Source of the DNA: Dehalococcoidia bacterium
GTDB taxonomy: Bacteria > Chloroflexota > Dehalococcoidia > Tepidiformales > Tepidiformaceae
Assembly (NCBI GenBank): GCA_020853755.1
Contig: JADYYG010000014.1
Coordinates: 62,001 to 126,000 of the forward strand
DNA: 64,000 bases
Direction: 5' to 3'
Position 1 is the stretch's first letter, and the number at the start of each line of letters is the position of its first letter. The notes beneath the pieces were generated by a model. The model worked only from the letters and a program-made list of their open reading frames with translations, was not told the DNA's origin and ran no database searches. A program made the position numbers and the translations under genes. Below, piece by piece: positions 16,714-24,267 of this stretch.

Positions 16714-17492
16714 TCCCGCTCTTCGCTGGCCAACCCCATGATGTTGAACCCATGGTCGACGTAGAGGACATCACCGGTGATGCCGCTGGCGCCGTCACTG
16801 GCGAGGAACGCGGCGGCCGCTCCTACCTGCTCGATGGTGATGTTCTCCGGGATCGGGGCGACGCTCGAGAACTGCTTCAGGTAGTCACGGAAGCCCGAGA
16901 TGCCGCTCGCCGCGAGCGTCCGGATCGGCCCGGCGCTGATCGCGTTCACGCGGATGCGGTCGCCGCCGAGGTCCCAGGCGAGGTAGCGGGTCGTGGCTTC
17001 GAGGGCGGCCTTGGCCACGCCCATAACGTTGTACTTCGGCGCCACCTTCTGCGAACCGTAGTAGGTGAGCGTGAGCATGCTGCCGCCGTTCGGCATCAGG
17101 TGGCGGGCGCGGTTCGCCAGCGCCACGAACGAATAGACCGAGATGTTGTGCGCCAGCAGGAAACCCTCGCGGGAGGTATCGACGAAGCGGCCCATCAGGT
17201 CTTCGCGGTTCGCGAAGCCGATCGAGTGGACCAGGATATCGATCGTCCCGAGGCGCTCCTTCACCTTCGCGAAGACGGCGTCCAGTTCCTCATCGCTGCC
17301 GACGTCGCACTGTTCGCAGAAGTCCACGCCGAGTTCTTCGGCGAGCGGGGTGATGCGCTTCTCCATCGGCGCCGCGTACGAGAACGCGAGCTTCGCGCCC
17401 TCGGCGTGCAGTGCCTTGGCGATGCCCCAGCCAATCGAGCGGTCATTCGAGATGCCGAATATCAGCGCCGTTTTGCCATCGAGTTTGCCCAT
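16710..17492 (-). CDS. fabI: Enoyl-[acyl-carrier-protein] reductase FabI
   Basis: 260-residue NADH-dependent enoyl-ACP reductase completing each cycle of type II fatty-acid synthesis. The features are those of FabI, not generic SDR: glycine motif [13 protein letters not shown] at 13-25, catalytic Y154-x6-K161 (KYNVMGVAK), and the C-terminal [12 protein letters not shown]. FabI is the target of triclosan and isoniazid-type inhibitors. It leads a three-gene run with the acetyltransferase and a zinc microprotein. The HAD gene lies 48 bases upstream on the same strand. Confidence 0.93.
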   Translation of the reverse strand: MGKLDGKTALIFGISNDRSIGWGIAKALHAEGAKLAFSYAAPMEKRITPLAEELGVDFCEQCDVGSDEELDAVFAKVKERLGTIDILVHSIGFANREDLMGRFVDTSREGFLLAHNISVYSFVALANRARHLMPNGGSMLTLTYYGSQKVAPKYNVMGVAKAALEATTRYLAWDLGGDRIRVNAISAGPIRTLAASGISGFRDYLKQFSSVAPIPENITIEQVGAAAAFLASDGASGITGDVLYVDHGFNIMGLASEERE

Positions 17493-17499
17493 GGCCCGA

Positions 17500-17505
17500 A
17501 GGGTA
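17500..17505 (-). promoter_or_regulatory. -10-like TACCCT at the fabI start
   Basis: Minus-strand TACCCT ends seven bases before the fabI ATG. A weak hexamer, but at the leaderless spacing seen for other genes here. Confidence 0.25.
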
Positions 17506-17540
17506 GCCCACAGGTGAGGAGTGCGCCACGCGTTGGGCGG

Positions 17541-18257
17541 TCAGTCGAGGCCGAGGTCCAGGAGCAGGTCGTTCAAGTTCGCGAACACCCGGTCCGGCGC
17601 GGGCTCGGGCGTTTGCTTCAGTTCGAGACGGTCCCGGTGGATCCAGGCGGCCTGCATCCCGGCCGCCTTCGCTCCGCCGATGTCGGCGTAGAGGTTGTCG
17701 CCGATGTGGAGCGCGGCCTCGCCGGTGGCGTCCAGGCGGCTCATCGCGTGTTCGAAGACGGCCGGGTGCGGTTTGCCGTGGCCGAATTCGCCTTCGATCA
17801 CCACAACGTCGAACTGGCTTTCGAGGGCGAACCGGTCGATCTTCCAGCGTTGCATCTCGGCCGGGCCGTTGGTGATGAGTCCAAGCCGGTAGCCGGCGGA
17901 GCGCAGCCGGTCGAGCGTCCCGAGCGAGTCTTCGAACAGCTTGAGGCGGCTCGACTGGGCGTCCCAGTAGGTATCTGCAATGGCCCGGGCAGCCGAGGCG
18001 TCGAGTCCCTGCCCCGCAAGCGTGATTTCGACGTTGTGGACGCGCGCTTCGTGCAGCCGGGTGCGCCAGTGTTCGACAGCCGCTTCGTCCTTCCAGAACT
18101 CCATCATCTGGCTTCGAATTGCCTTGTTCAGGGCCTCCGGTTCGATGCCAAGGCCGGGGGCGAACGCCTCTGTGGCCAGCTGCCACGCCTCGGACACCCC
18201 GCCCGAGGTGTCCAGCAGGGTGTCGTCCATATCGAAGCAGATTGCGCGCAGTTCCAT
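17541..18257 (-). CDS. HAD-superfamily hydrolase (subfamily IA)
   Basis: 238 residues with HAD motifs I FDMDDTLLDTSGG (residues 7-19), II LITNGP, III around FGHGKP and IV IGDNLYADIGGAKAAG. The layout with a helical cap after motif I fits YjjG/pyrimidine-5'-nucleotidase-like phosphatases. It removes phosphate from a small metabolite; which one is unknown. The ATG at 18257 is chosen since TATCAT lies six bases upstream and the longer frame runs into the pstS promoter. Confidence 0.82.
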   Translation of the reverse strand: MELRAICFDMDDTLLDTSGGVSEAWQLATEAFAPGLGIEPEALNKAIRSQMMEFWKDEAAVEHWRTRLHEARVHNVEITLAGQGLDASAARAIADTYWDAQSSRLKLFEDSLGTLDRLRSAGYRLGLITNGPAEMQRWKIDRFALESQFDVVVIEGEFGHGKPHPAVFEHAMSRLDATGEAALHIGDNLYADIGGAKAAGMQAAWIHRDRLELKQTPEPAPDRVFANLNDLLLDLGLD

Positions 18258-18263
18258 ATTCCG

Positions 18264-18269
18264 ATGATA
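18264..18269 (-). promoter_or_regulatory. -10 hexamer TATCAT, leaderless start
   Basis: Minus-strand TATCAT is six bases from the HAD-hydrolase ATG. It is back to back with the pstS promoter. Confidence 0.45.
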
Positions 18270-18279
18270 GCGCGGCAGA

Positions 18280-18315
18280 CTGTTAACAACTGTTGCGAAA
18301 GCGCCTCGATACACT
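18280..18315 (+). promoter_or_regulatory. Pho-box-like direct repeat and -10 of pstS
   Basis: CTGTT occurs at 18280-18284 and again at 18290-18294 (CTGTTAA, CAA, CTGTTGC), similar to the CTGTCAT direct repeats bound by PhoB, with a period of 10 instead of 11. TACACT at 18310-18315 is a -10 hexamer seven bases before the pstS ATG. The repeats cover the -35 position, as in PhoB-activated promoters. Confidence 0.45.
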
Positions 18316-18322
18316 GGCCCCG

Positions 18323-19426
18323 ATGCAGAGAACCGGCCGCCGGTGGATGTGGGTGTTCGCCACGTGCGTGCTGGTGTTCGCCGCTTGCTCGCCGGGGTAC
18401 CGCTCCCCGGGCACTGGCCCGCTCACCCCGGACAGCGGCCGTGACGACCGTGGCGACTTCCTCGGCGCGGGCGCCACGCTGCCGTCCGTGCTCTACCAGG
18501 GCTGGTTCGTCGACTACCACCAGTTGGCGCGCGGCGTCCGCGTGAACTACCAGTCGATCGGGTCGGGCGCCGGCATCAGCCAGTTCGCCGAAGGCGTCCT
18601 CGACTTCGGAGCGACCGACGCGCCGATGTCGGACAAGGAGTTGCAGTCAGCACCCCACGCTATCCACCTGCCGACCGTGCTCGGCGCGGTCGCGCTCGGC
18701 TATAACCTTGAGGGGCTGAAGCAGCCGCTCAGGCTTGACCCGGCGACGGTATCCGCCATCTTCCTCGGGACGATTCAGCGCTGGGACGACCCCGCCATCG
18801 CCGCCCTCAACCCGGGTGTGTCACTTCCCGCGCGCGACATCAGCCCGATCCACCGCTCTGACTCTTCGGGCACGACCTATGTCTTCACCGACTGGCTGAA
18901 CAAGACAGACGGGACATGGAAAGCGACGCTGGGCCGCAGCAAAGCGCCGAACTGGCCCGTGGGTATCGGCGGCCTCGGCAACGAAGGCGTCGCCACGTTG
19001 ATCGAACAAACGCCGGGCGCCATCGGCTACATCGAACTGAACTACGTGAAGTCGCTCGGGTTGCCCGCGGCGGCTGTGCAGAACGGCTCGGGAGAGTTCG
19101 TTACGCCGTCTATCGAGAGTGCGGCGGCGGCTGCCAACGGCGCGGATATTCCTGACGACTACCGAGTTTCGATCACGGGCGCGGGTGGTGCGGGCGCCTA
19201 TCCGGTCGCCTCGTTCACCTACCTGCTTATCGACGGCCAGCCAGAGAAGTGCGTGAAGGCCCGGGTGCTCTTTCACCTGCTCTGGTGGGTGTACCACGCT
19301 CCGGAGGCGGCGGCGCTCGCGCGGGAACTCGACTACGCGCCGCTGCCGGAATCGCTGCGCACGCGGGTGGAGCAGACACTTCTTGGCGTCACCTGTAACG
19401 GCGCACCGCTCCTCGAATCCCCCTGA
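18323..19426 (+). CDS. pstS: Phosphate ABC transporter substrate-binding lipoprotein PstS
   Basis: 367 residues. Signal peptide with lipobox VFAAC (lipidated Cys22), then a linker and the PstS fold: GAGATLPSVLYQGWF near the start, SIGSGAGISQF and DFGATDAPMSD, and HRSDSSGTTYVFTDWL are the phosphate-contacting segments. It captures inorganic phosphate outside the membrane for the PstCAB importer. No pstC, pstA or pstB gene follows in this window. The short start at 18323 is preferred over TTG 18293 because of the promoter position and signal-peptide length. Confidence 0.92.
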   Translation: MQRTGRRWMWVFATCVLVFAACSPGYRSPGTGPLTPDSGRDDRGDFLGAGATLPSVLYQGWFVDYHQLARGVRVNYQSIGSGAGISQFAEGVLDFGATDAPMSDKELQSAPHAIHLPTVLGAVALGYNLEGLKQPLRLDPATVSAIFLGTIQRWDDPAIAALNPGVSLPARDISPIHRSDSSGTTYVFTDWLNKTDGTWKATLGRSKAPNWPVGIGGLGNEGVATLIEQTPGAIGYIELNYVKSLGLPAAAVQNGSGEFVTPSIESAAAAANGADIPDDYRVSITGAGGAGAYPVASFTYLLIDGQPEKCVKARVLFHLLWWVYHAPEAAALARELDYAPLPESLRTRVEQTLLGVTCNGAPLLESP

Positions 19427-19452
19427 GCTGGGCATGGTTCGTACACGCGAAA

Positions 19453-19484
19453 GCGCCGGGAGCGCCTCGCGGCACTCCCGGCGC
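19453..19484. terminator. Bidirectional terminator-like hairpin
   Basis: GCGCCGGGAG and CTCCCGGCGC form a perfect 10-bp stem with a 12-base loop between the convergent pstS and substrate-binding protein genes. A short TTT on the minus strand follows the stem. Confidence 0.6.
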
Positions 19485-19508
19485 AGCGGGAAAGTTGGTC
19501 GCTGGGTG

Positions 19509-21332
19509 CTACGCCTGGCGGCCGGCCCAGGTCGGGTCCTTCTGGTCGAACCAGAACTGCTGGCCGTACTGGTGCTGCTGCACGAACGGCACAGCCTCTG
19601 GCCGCTTGTAGTAGTTCCAACTCAGCGTCGAGCCGACACCGACGAGTGAGTAGTGGACCCCGGCGCCGTACGCCTTGAGCAACTCCCGCTCGACTTCTTT
19701 GGCCGTCTCCTGGCGTTTCGCGATGTCGAATTCGGCCACCGAGGCGGCCGTCAGCGTGTCGACCTTGTCGATCTTCACGCCGAACTGCTTCCACTGTGGC
19801 TGGGCCGAGTTGTACTGCAGGAAGTTCAGCAGTGTCGGCTCCGGGTCCGAGATCTCCGTGATCCAGCCCCACCAGATGTTGTTCGAACCGTTGCCGTACT
19901 GCTGTTTCACCAGCTTCCCGGTAATCGTCGAATACGGCTCGATCTTCGCGGTGAAGGTGTTACCGAGCACCTTCTTGAGCTGGTTGGTGATGAGGGCCGA
20001 ACCGCCGGAGTAGAGACCTTCCCAGATGTCCGGGATATCGACGATCACTTCACCCAGTGCCGGGCCGCCGCCTGCGTCCCACATCTTCTTCGCCTCGGCC
20101 TCTTCCTTGGCGCGATCCTCCAGGTAGCCGGGGAAGGTGATGAGTTCCTTCTCAGTTATGCCGAACGCCGCCTGCGTGGGTGGCACGTTGCCCGAAAGCG
20201 CGGCCTTGCCCTGGAGCAGCGAGTTGATGAGCGCTCGCCGGTCGAACGCGCGGAAGATGGCGCCGATGAGGTTCGGGTCGTTCCACGGCTTCGCCCCGCC
20301 GTAGTACGTGCCGGCCTGTGGGTTCCCGGAGAACACCTTAACCTCGGTGATCTTTCCCTCGAAACGCTTCACAAGGTCAGCGATAACGGCGTTCTGCGTC
20401 GGCGCGAACACGTCGATCTGCTTCTGTTCGAAGGCGGCCTGCTGGGCGGCCTGGTCGGTGAAGAGCGGCACCCAGTTCACGCCGTCCCAGTTCACCTGGT
20501 CGTGGAACTTGTCGTGCCGGACCCAACTCGACTTGCCCTCAGCCGACCACTCCTTGAGGACGAAGGCGCCGGTGCCAATCACCTGGTCGGCCTTCATGTT
20601 CGAGTAATCCTTCTCGAACTGCTTGACGGCCTCCGGGGCCTGGACCTTCGCGTACGATCCGGCCAGCGTGGTAAGGAAGAACGGGTCCGGCTTCGTGAAG
20701 GTCACCTTCACGGTGAACTTGTCGACCGCCTCTGCCTTGTCCACGTTCTGGAATGCCGACTTGCGGTAGAAGTTCGGGTCGTCCGTGCCGTCGAGCGTCT
20801 TGCCGGCCTTGTTCCGCATGATGAACTGGACGATGTCATCGGCGACTGCCTGGCGGCCGTTGACCGGCGGCTTGTTATGCCAGAAGACGTTCTGGCGCAC
20901 CTTGAAGACGTAGGTGCTCTTGTCCGGCGTCTCCCACGATTCGGCGATGCCGCCTTCGATCTTCGAGTCGGTGAAGCTCTTCCACTGGGTTACGCCGAGG
21001 TTCGTCATGCCCATCAGCCAGGCGACTGGCGAGAAGCGGCTGCGGTCGACGTCGAAGGTGTCCCACGTGTTGTTGGCGCTGACCAGGTGGGCGGTGCCGC
21101 CCTTCTGCTTCGCCGCGGCTGATGGTGAGGCCGCCGCGGACGCCGCTGCTGTCGGACTCGAACTGCTCCCGCTGGTGGCGGCGGGTGTGGTTCCGCCGTC
21201 GTCATCGTCGTCATCGCCGCAACCAACGAGCGCGAGCGATGCGGCCCCGAGCCCGGCCACTGCCGTGCCGCCCATCATGCGGCGGCGGCTCAGCCGGGAG
21301 CGTTGGAGCCAGTAGTTGTCAGGATTTGCCAT
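19509..21332 (-). CDS. Peptide/nickel-type ABC substrate-binding lipoprotein (SBP family 5)
   Basis: 607 residues. Tat-like N-terminus LSRRRMMGGTAVAGLG followed by a lipobox ending LVGC, then Gly and a run of six aspartates and a Ser/Ala-rich tether. The mature part has the large family 5 fold of DppA/OppA-type proteins, with recognisable segments such as NVFWHNKPPVNGR and PDPFFLTTLAG. It binds oligopeptides or other small ligands outside the cell. No permease or ATPase gene is adjacent; the nearest dpp-type permeases are 14 kb away with their own binding protein. Confidence 0.85.
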   Translation of the reverse strand: MANPDNYWLQRSRLSRRRMMGGTAVAGLGAASLALVGCGDDDDDDGGTTPAATSGSSSSPTAAASAAASPSAAAKQKGGTAHLVSANNTWDTFDVDRSRFSPVAWLMGMTNLGVTQWKSFTDSKIEGGIAESWETPDKSTYVFKVRQNVFWHNKPPVNGRQAVADDIVQFIMRNKAGKTLDGTDDPNFYRKSAFQNVDKAEAVDKFTVKVTFTKPDPFFLTTLAGSYAKVQAPEAVKQFEKDYSNMKADQVIGTGAFVLKEWSAEGKSSWVRHDKFHDQVNWDGVNWVPLFTDQAAQQAAFEQKQIDVFAPTQNAVIADLVKRFEGKITEVKVFSGNPQAGTYYGGAKPWNDPNLIGAIFRAFDRRALINSLLQGKAALSGNVPPTQAAFGITEKELITFPGYLEDRAKEEAEAKKMWDAGGGPALGEVIVDIPDIWEGLYSGGSALITNQLKKVLGNTFTAKIEPYSTITGKLVKQQYGNGSNNIWWGWITEISDPEPTLLNFLQYNSAQPQWKQFGVKIDKVDTLTAASVAEFDIAKRQETAKEVERELLKAYGAGVHYSLVGVGSTLSWNYYKRPEAVPFVQQHQYGQQFWFDQKDPTWAGRQA

Positions 21333-21396
21333 GAATCGATTCCCCTCCTGGACTCTGTGTTCTGCCTATGTCTGCGATAGAACAGAGCACGCGGGC

Positions 21397-21424
21397 AGTA
21401 TATGGCACGCAAGATTCCTGCCAA
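21397..21424 (-). promoter_or_regulatory. Sigma-70-type promoter TTGGCA-16-TATACT
   Basis: On the minus strand, TTGGCA (21419-21424) and TATACT (21397-21402) are separated by 16 bases, about 65 bases before the substrate-binding protein ATG. An AGGAGGGG ribosome-binding site lies just before that ATG. Confidence 0.65.
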
Positions 21425-21490
21425 GGGGGTCAGGAAGAAATTTCTGTCATTAGCGCATCCATCGGTATAAGCAGGGGCGTACTGTGGAGC

Positions 21491-21561
21491 GGGAGGACTG
21501 GTAGTTGCCTACCAGCCCTCCCAGAGGGGAAACCGAAAACTCCCGGTTCCGGGCTCTTCGG
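21491..21561 (-). ncRNA. Candidate structured RNA element
   Basis: On the minus strand, 21522-21491 folds into a continuous 14-bp stem capped by a GCAA (GNRA) tetraloop; one G-U pair closes only on this strand, which fixes the orientation. Next to it, 21561-21533 gives nested CCGAA/TTCGG and CCCGG/CCGGG arms. It lies upstream of the binding-protein promoter, so it is either a separate small RNA or the far 3' region of the glycosyltransferase transcript. It matches no RNA class I recognise. Confidence 0.35.
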
Positions 21562-21795
21562 TACGTGAAGTCTACACAGCCCGTCAAGCGGCTAATATTC
21601 TATGGGTTCTGGATAATTCATTCTAGGAACATTGTTTCTCTGAGGCTTTTAGGTGTACTACGCGCAGTAGTTTGCTGCTGATACTTAGAAAAGTGAAAGG
21701 TAATCGAACTCGAATACTGTTCATGTTTGGGTTCGCAAGGCAGCCTGGGGCCTGGTTCTGCCTTTGAGCCCAGGGATCTGCGAAAGACTGTCCGG

Positions 21796-22944
21796 CTACC
21801 GGCCAGAGCGTTCCCGGGCATCGGCGTAGGCCGCCAGCAGCAGCGGCCGCACCGCTGCCGGCCGGAAGCGCGCCGCCTGTGTGATGCCATCGCGCGACAT
21901 GCGCTCCCGCGCTGCCGTGTCTTCGAGGACCTCCGCCAGCGCCTGGGCGAAGTCGCGCGCATCATCGAGGTCCGGCGGGCCTTCGCGGTGCGTTCGGAAT
22001 GGCACAACCCGTCCGGCCGTCCCGGCGACTTCCGGCAACGCGCCGCCGTCGCTGGTGACCACCGGCAGGCCAGCTGCCATCGCCTCGGCGACGGGCATCC
22101 CGAAGCCTTCGGTCAGGCTTGGCTGGGCAAGGACGGTCGCGCGGTGGAACAGGCTGAGGAGTTCCTCGTTGCTCACGCCCGACCGGTGTTCGATCCGGCT
22201 GGCGACGCCGAGACGCTCCGCCAGGCGTGCGTACTCTGGAGAAAACGATTCTCCAACTCGGATGACGTCGACTCCCCGGAGTTCGGGCTGCGCCAGCGCG
22301 TGCAGCAGCACCGGCACGTTCTTGTAAGGCGCGATGGTGCCGATGACGAGGATTGTACGGGGCTCGCGCTCAAACCCGGCTGGCGGCGGAGCGATGTCCT
22401 CCGGCACCACTACCGGAACCACGTGGAGCCGGTCCGGGTTGTCGTCCCGGCGTGCCAGGTAGGCATCCTTCGTCGCCTGTGATGGGACGATGATTGCGTC
22501 CGAGTTGCGCAGGCTCTTGAGTGACCGGAGGAACTCGATGCGCCACTGTGGCGACACGATCTGCCGGACGCGCGAATCCAGCATCGGGATCATGTCGTGG
22601 AGGGTGGTGACCCGCGGGCAGGCGAATCGCCCGGCATGCGGCGCGAGGAACACATCGGTGAAGTGGACGATCCCGGGCGGGCTGGGCCATCGTCGGGGCA
22701 GCCGTTCGAGGTTGCGGTAGCGCCCGAAGAGGGAGCGCAGCGGCTGCGGCATGTTGATGCTCGTCGCCGCGATCGTCTGGACGGAATGATCTGGTTCGAG
22801 CGCCAACGCAAGGCCAGCGGCGTAGCGCGACATGCTGAGCCACTTCGTAGGCCCGGGCCGGTTTGGCTGGACAAGCAGCACGTGGCGCACGGCGCCTGCG
22901 AGGCCTGACAAGCCACCGCTTACCGGGTCAGGCGGGGACGGCAA
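21796..22944 (-). CDS. GT-B glycosyltransferase (family 4/group 1)
   Basis: 382 residues with the group 1 signature: IGTIAPYKNVPVLLHAL in the nucleotide-sugar domain and EGFGMPVAEAMAAGLPVV, the E-x7-E motif that binds the donor sugar. It transfers a sugar from a nucleotide donor to a glycan or lipid acceptor, probably at the inner face of the membrane. Its start overlaps the preceding hydrolase gene by 17 bases; GTG at 22890 is an alternative giving VRHVLLVQ as N-terminus. Confidence 0.85.
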   Translation of the reverse strand: MPSPPDPVSGGLSGLAGAVRHVLLVQPNRPGPTKWLSMSRYAAGLALALEPDHSVQTIAATSINMPQPLRSLFGRYRNLERLPRRWPSPPGIVHFTDVFLAPHAGRFACPRVTTLHDMIPMLDSRVRQIVSPQWRIEFLRSLKSLRNSDAIIVPSQATKDAYLARRDDNPDRLHVVPVVVPEDIAPPPAGFEREPRTILVIGTIAPYKNVPVLLHALAQPELRGVDVIRVGESFSPEYARLAERLGVASRIEHRSGVSNEELLSLFHRATVLAQPSLTEGFGMPVAEAMAAGLPVVTSDGGALPEVAGTAGRVVPFRTHREGPPDLDDARDFAQALAEVLEDTAARERMSRDGITQAARFRPAAVRPLLLAAYADARERSGR

Positions 22945-23731
22945 CGCTCAGGAAGTCAACGAATGCTGCGTTGTGCTCGTTCGGGTATTCGACGCAGCCG
23001 GCGTGCCCGGCGTCGAGCGAAACCAGCGTCGCACCCGGGATGGCCTTCGCCAGCGCCTCGCCGTTGCGCGGGGGCACGAGGATGTCGTCTTTGTTCGTCA
23101 CCACAAGCGTGGCCGTCTTGATCCCGCTCACCCGCGCCGCCGCGTTGAAGCCGAGAATGGCTTCCGCCTGGCGAATAAACGCATGGTCCTGCTGGGCGTA
23201 GGGATTGCTGACCGTTGCCTGGATGGCGCGTTCGTAGCGCGCTTCGTCGTCGAGCAGTTCGGCGCTGTAGATAAACGGCGCCTGCTGACGCACCACCTGC
23301 TCGCGGCTCATGTTCGAACGGCGCACGCTCACGAAGTTCCGAATCACCTCACGCGAGTAGCCGTCAAGCCCGGCGCTGGTGCCGAGGAGGATGAGCTTCT
23401 CGACCCGAGACGGGTACTTCAGTGCGAACTCCTGGGCAATCATGCCGCCCATGCTGTAGCCGAGGATGCAGGCGGTCGGGATGTCGAGCCCGTCAAGGAG
23501 GGCGGCGAGGTCGTCTGCCATCCCAGCGATCGTGTAGGGCTTGTCCGGGGCCCCCGTGCGGCCCGCGCCGCGGTTGTCATACGTGATGACGCGGAAGTGC
23601 TTCGCAAGCTCCGGCACCTGGAGGCTCCATGCCTGCAGGTCGCTTCCCAGCCCGCGAATGAGGACGAGCGGCCGGCCCGATCCCGCTTCTTCGTAGTACG
23701 TGATGATGTCGCGCGTAGGGACGTACGGCAT
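22928..23731 (-). CDS. Alpha/beta hydrolase (3-oxoadipate enol-lactonase-like)
   Basis: 267 residues: oxyanion region VLIRGLGSD, strand-loop YDNRGAGRTGAP, nucleophile elbow GYSMGG with Ser93, an Asp in TNKDDILVPP and a His in LDAGHAGCVEYP. The pattern matches enol-lactonase/haloperoxidase-like hydrolases. The substrate is unknown. TACAAT at 23762-23767 is a possible -10, giving a leader of about 25 bases. It is co-directional and overlapping with the glycosyltransferase gene. Confidence 0.82.
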   Translation of the reverse strand: MPYVPTRDIITYYEEAGSGRPLVLIRGLGSDLQAWSLQVPELAKHFRVITYDNRGAGRTGAPDKPYTIAGMADDLAALLDGLDIPTACILGYSMGGMIAQEFALKYPSRVEKLILLGTSAGLDGYSREVIRNFVSVRRSNMSREQVVRQQAPFIYSAELLDDEARYERAIQATVSNPYAQQDHAFIRQAEAILGFNAAARVSGIKTATLVVTNKDDILVPPRNGEALAKAIPGATLVSLDAGHAGCVEYPNEHNAAFVDFLSVAVPA

Positions 23732-23814
23732 AGAGCGAAAGTCCTTGAGGTGGTGGCCCGGATTGTACGTGAATCTGGCCTACCAGCCCATCGCCGCCGT
23801 TCGAACGCCCTCGC

Positions 23815-24222
23815 TCAGTCGCCCATCGCGAGGCGCTGGAGGATGTGGCTCACGATCCGGCCGGTACGGTCCATCCCCGCGCTGCAATGCACCAGCACCG
23901 GCTTCGGAAGGTCCTGGAACGACTGCCAGGCGTGCTCGTACTCGTCCTCGCTGAAAGGGTGCGTCTGCTGGTCCGCCGTTGGGATGTGGCACACGCTGAA
24001 CCCTTCGCTCCGGTACCGTTCGAGCAGCCCGTCCGGTGTGGCCTTGCGGTACAGCCAGAGCTGGTCGTTGCCGATGAGGCAGATGACCGAACGGATGCCG
24101 AATCCCCGCGCCTCATCGATCCACAAATCGACGACCTGCTGGTGGACGGTGATTTCGGGGCCCGGCGTGAAGCCGGGGCGCGGACTGGTGGCGATCACGC
24201 CCTCGATAACCCAGTTGGGCAT
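23815..24222 (-). CDS. Dual-specificity/tyrosine phosphatase-like protein
   Basis: 135 residues. The phosphatase loop HCSAGMDRTG gives the C-x5-R signature with the catalytic cysteine at 113 and arginine at 119; an Asp-rich segment (PFSEDEYEHAW) lies before it. Such proteins dephosphorylate tyrosine, serine/threonine or phosphoinositide-like substrates. The start MPNWVIEG is used; an in-frame ATG 21 bases upstream overlaps the presumed -10. Same strand as NnrS upstream. Confidence 0.8.
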   Translation of the reverse strand: MPNWVIEGVIATSPRPGFTPGPEITVHQQVVDLWIDEARGFGIRSVICLIGNDQLWLYRKATPDGLLERYRSEGFSVCHIPTADQQTHPFSEDEYEHAWQSFQDLPKPVLVHCSAGMDRTGRIVSHILQRLAMGD

Positions 24223-24231
24223 AGTAGTTCC

Positions 24232-24237
24232 AGTGTA
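24232..24237 (-). promoter_or_regulatory. -10 hexamer TACACT
   Basis: Minus-strand TACACT ends nine bases before the phosphatase ATG, predicting a leader of at most two or three bases. Confidence 0.35.
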
Positions 24238-24267
24238 GTGCAACGTTTCCCGTGCGGCACCCCCGGC

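Larger units (their letters stand above)
21333..21795. other. 463-bp intergenic region, partly AT-rich, with structured elements
   Basis: No credible gene. The left third carries the promoter and leader of the substrate-binding protein gene. The centre (21491-21561) has two nested hairpins. The right part (about 21570-21730) is clearly lower in G+C than the rest of the window and contains a small ACTAC/GTAGT inverted repeat at 21657-21671. A 66-codon open frame at 21368-21568 has no plausible start signal or composition and is not called. Confidence 0.6.

Noticed and set aside
16752..18545. 597-codon plus-strand frame opposite fabI and the HAD gene
   Set aside because: It runs antisense to two well-supported genes and into pstS; no family pattern.
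19653..21122. 489-codon plus-strand frame opposite the orphan binding protein
   Set aside because: Shadow of the binding-protein gene; no ribosome-binding site or recognisable domain.
21368..21568. 66-codon open frame in the long intergenic region
   Set aside because: It crosses the opposing promoter and the hairpins, with no start signal and non-protein-like composition.
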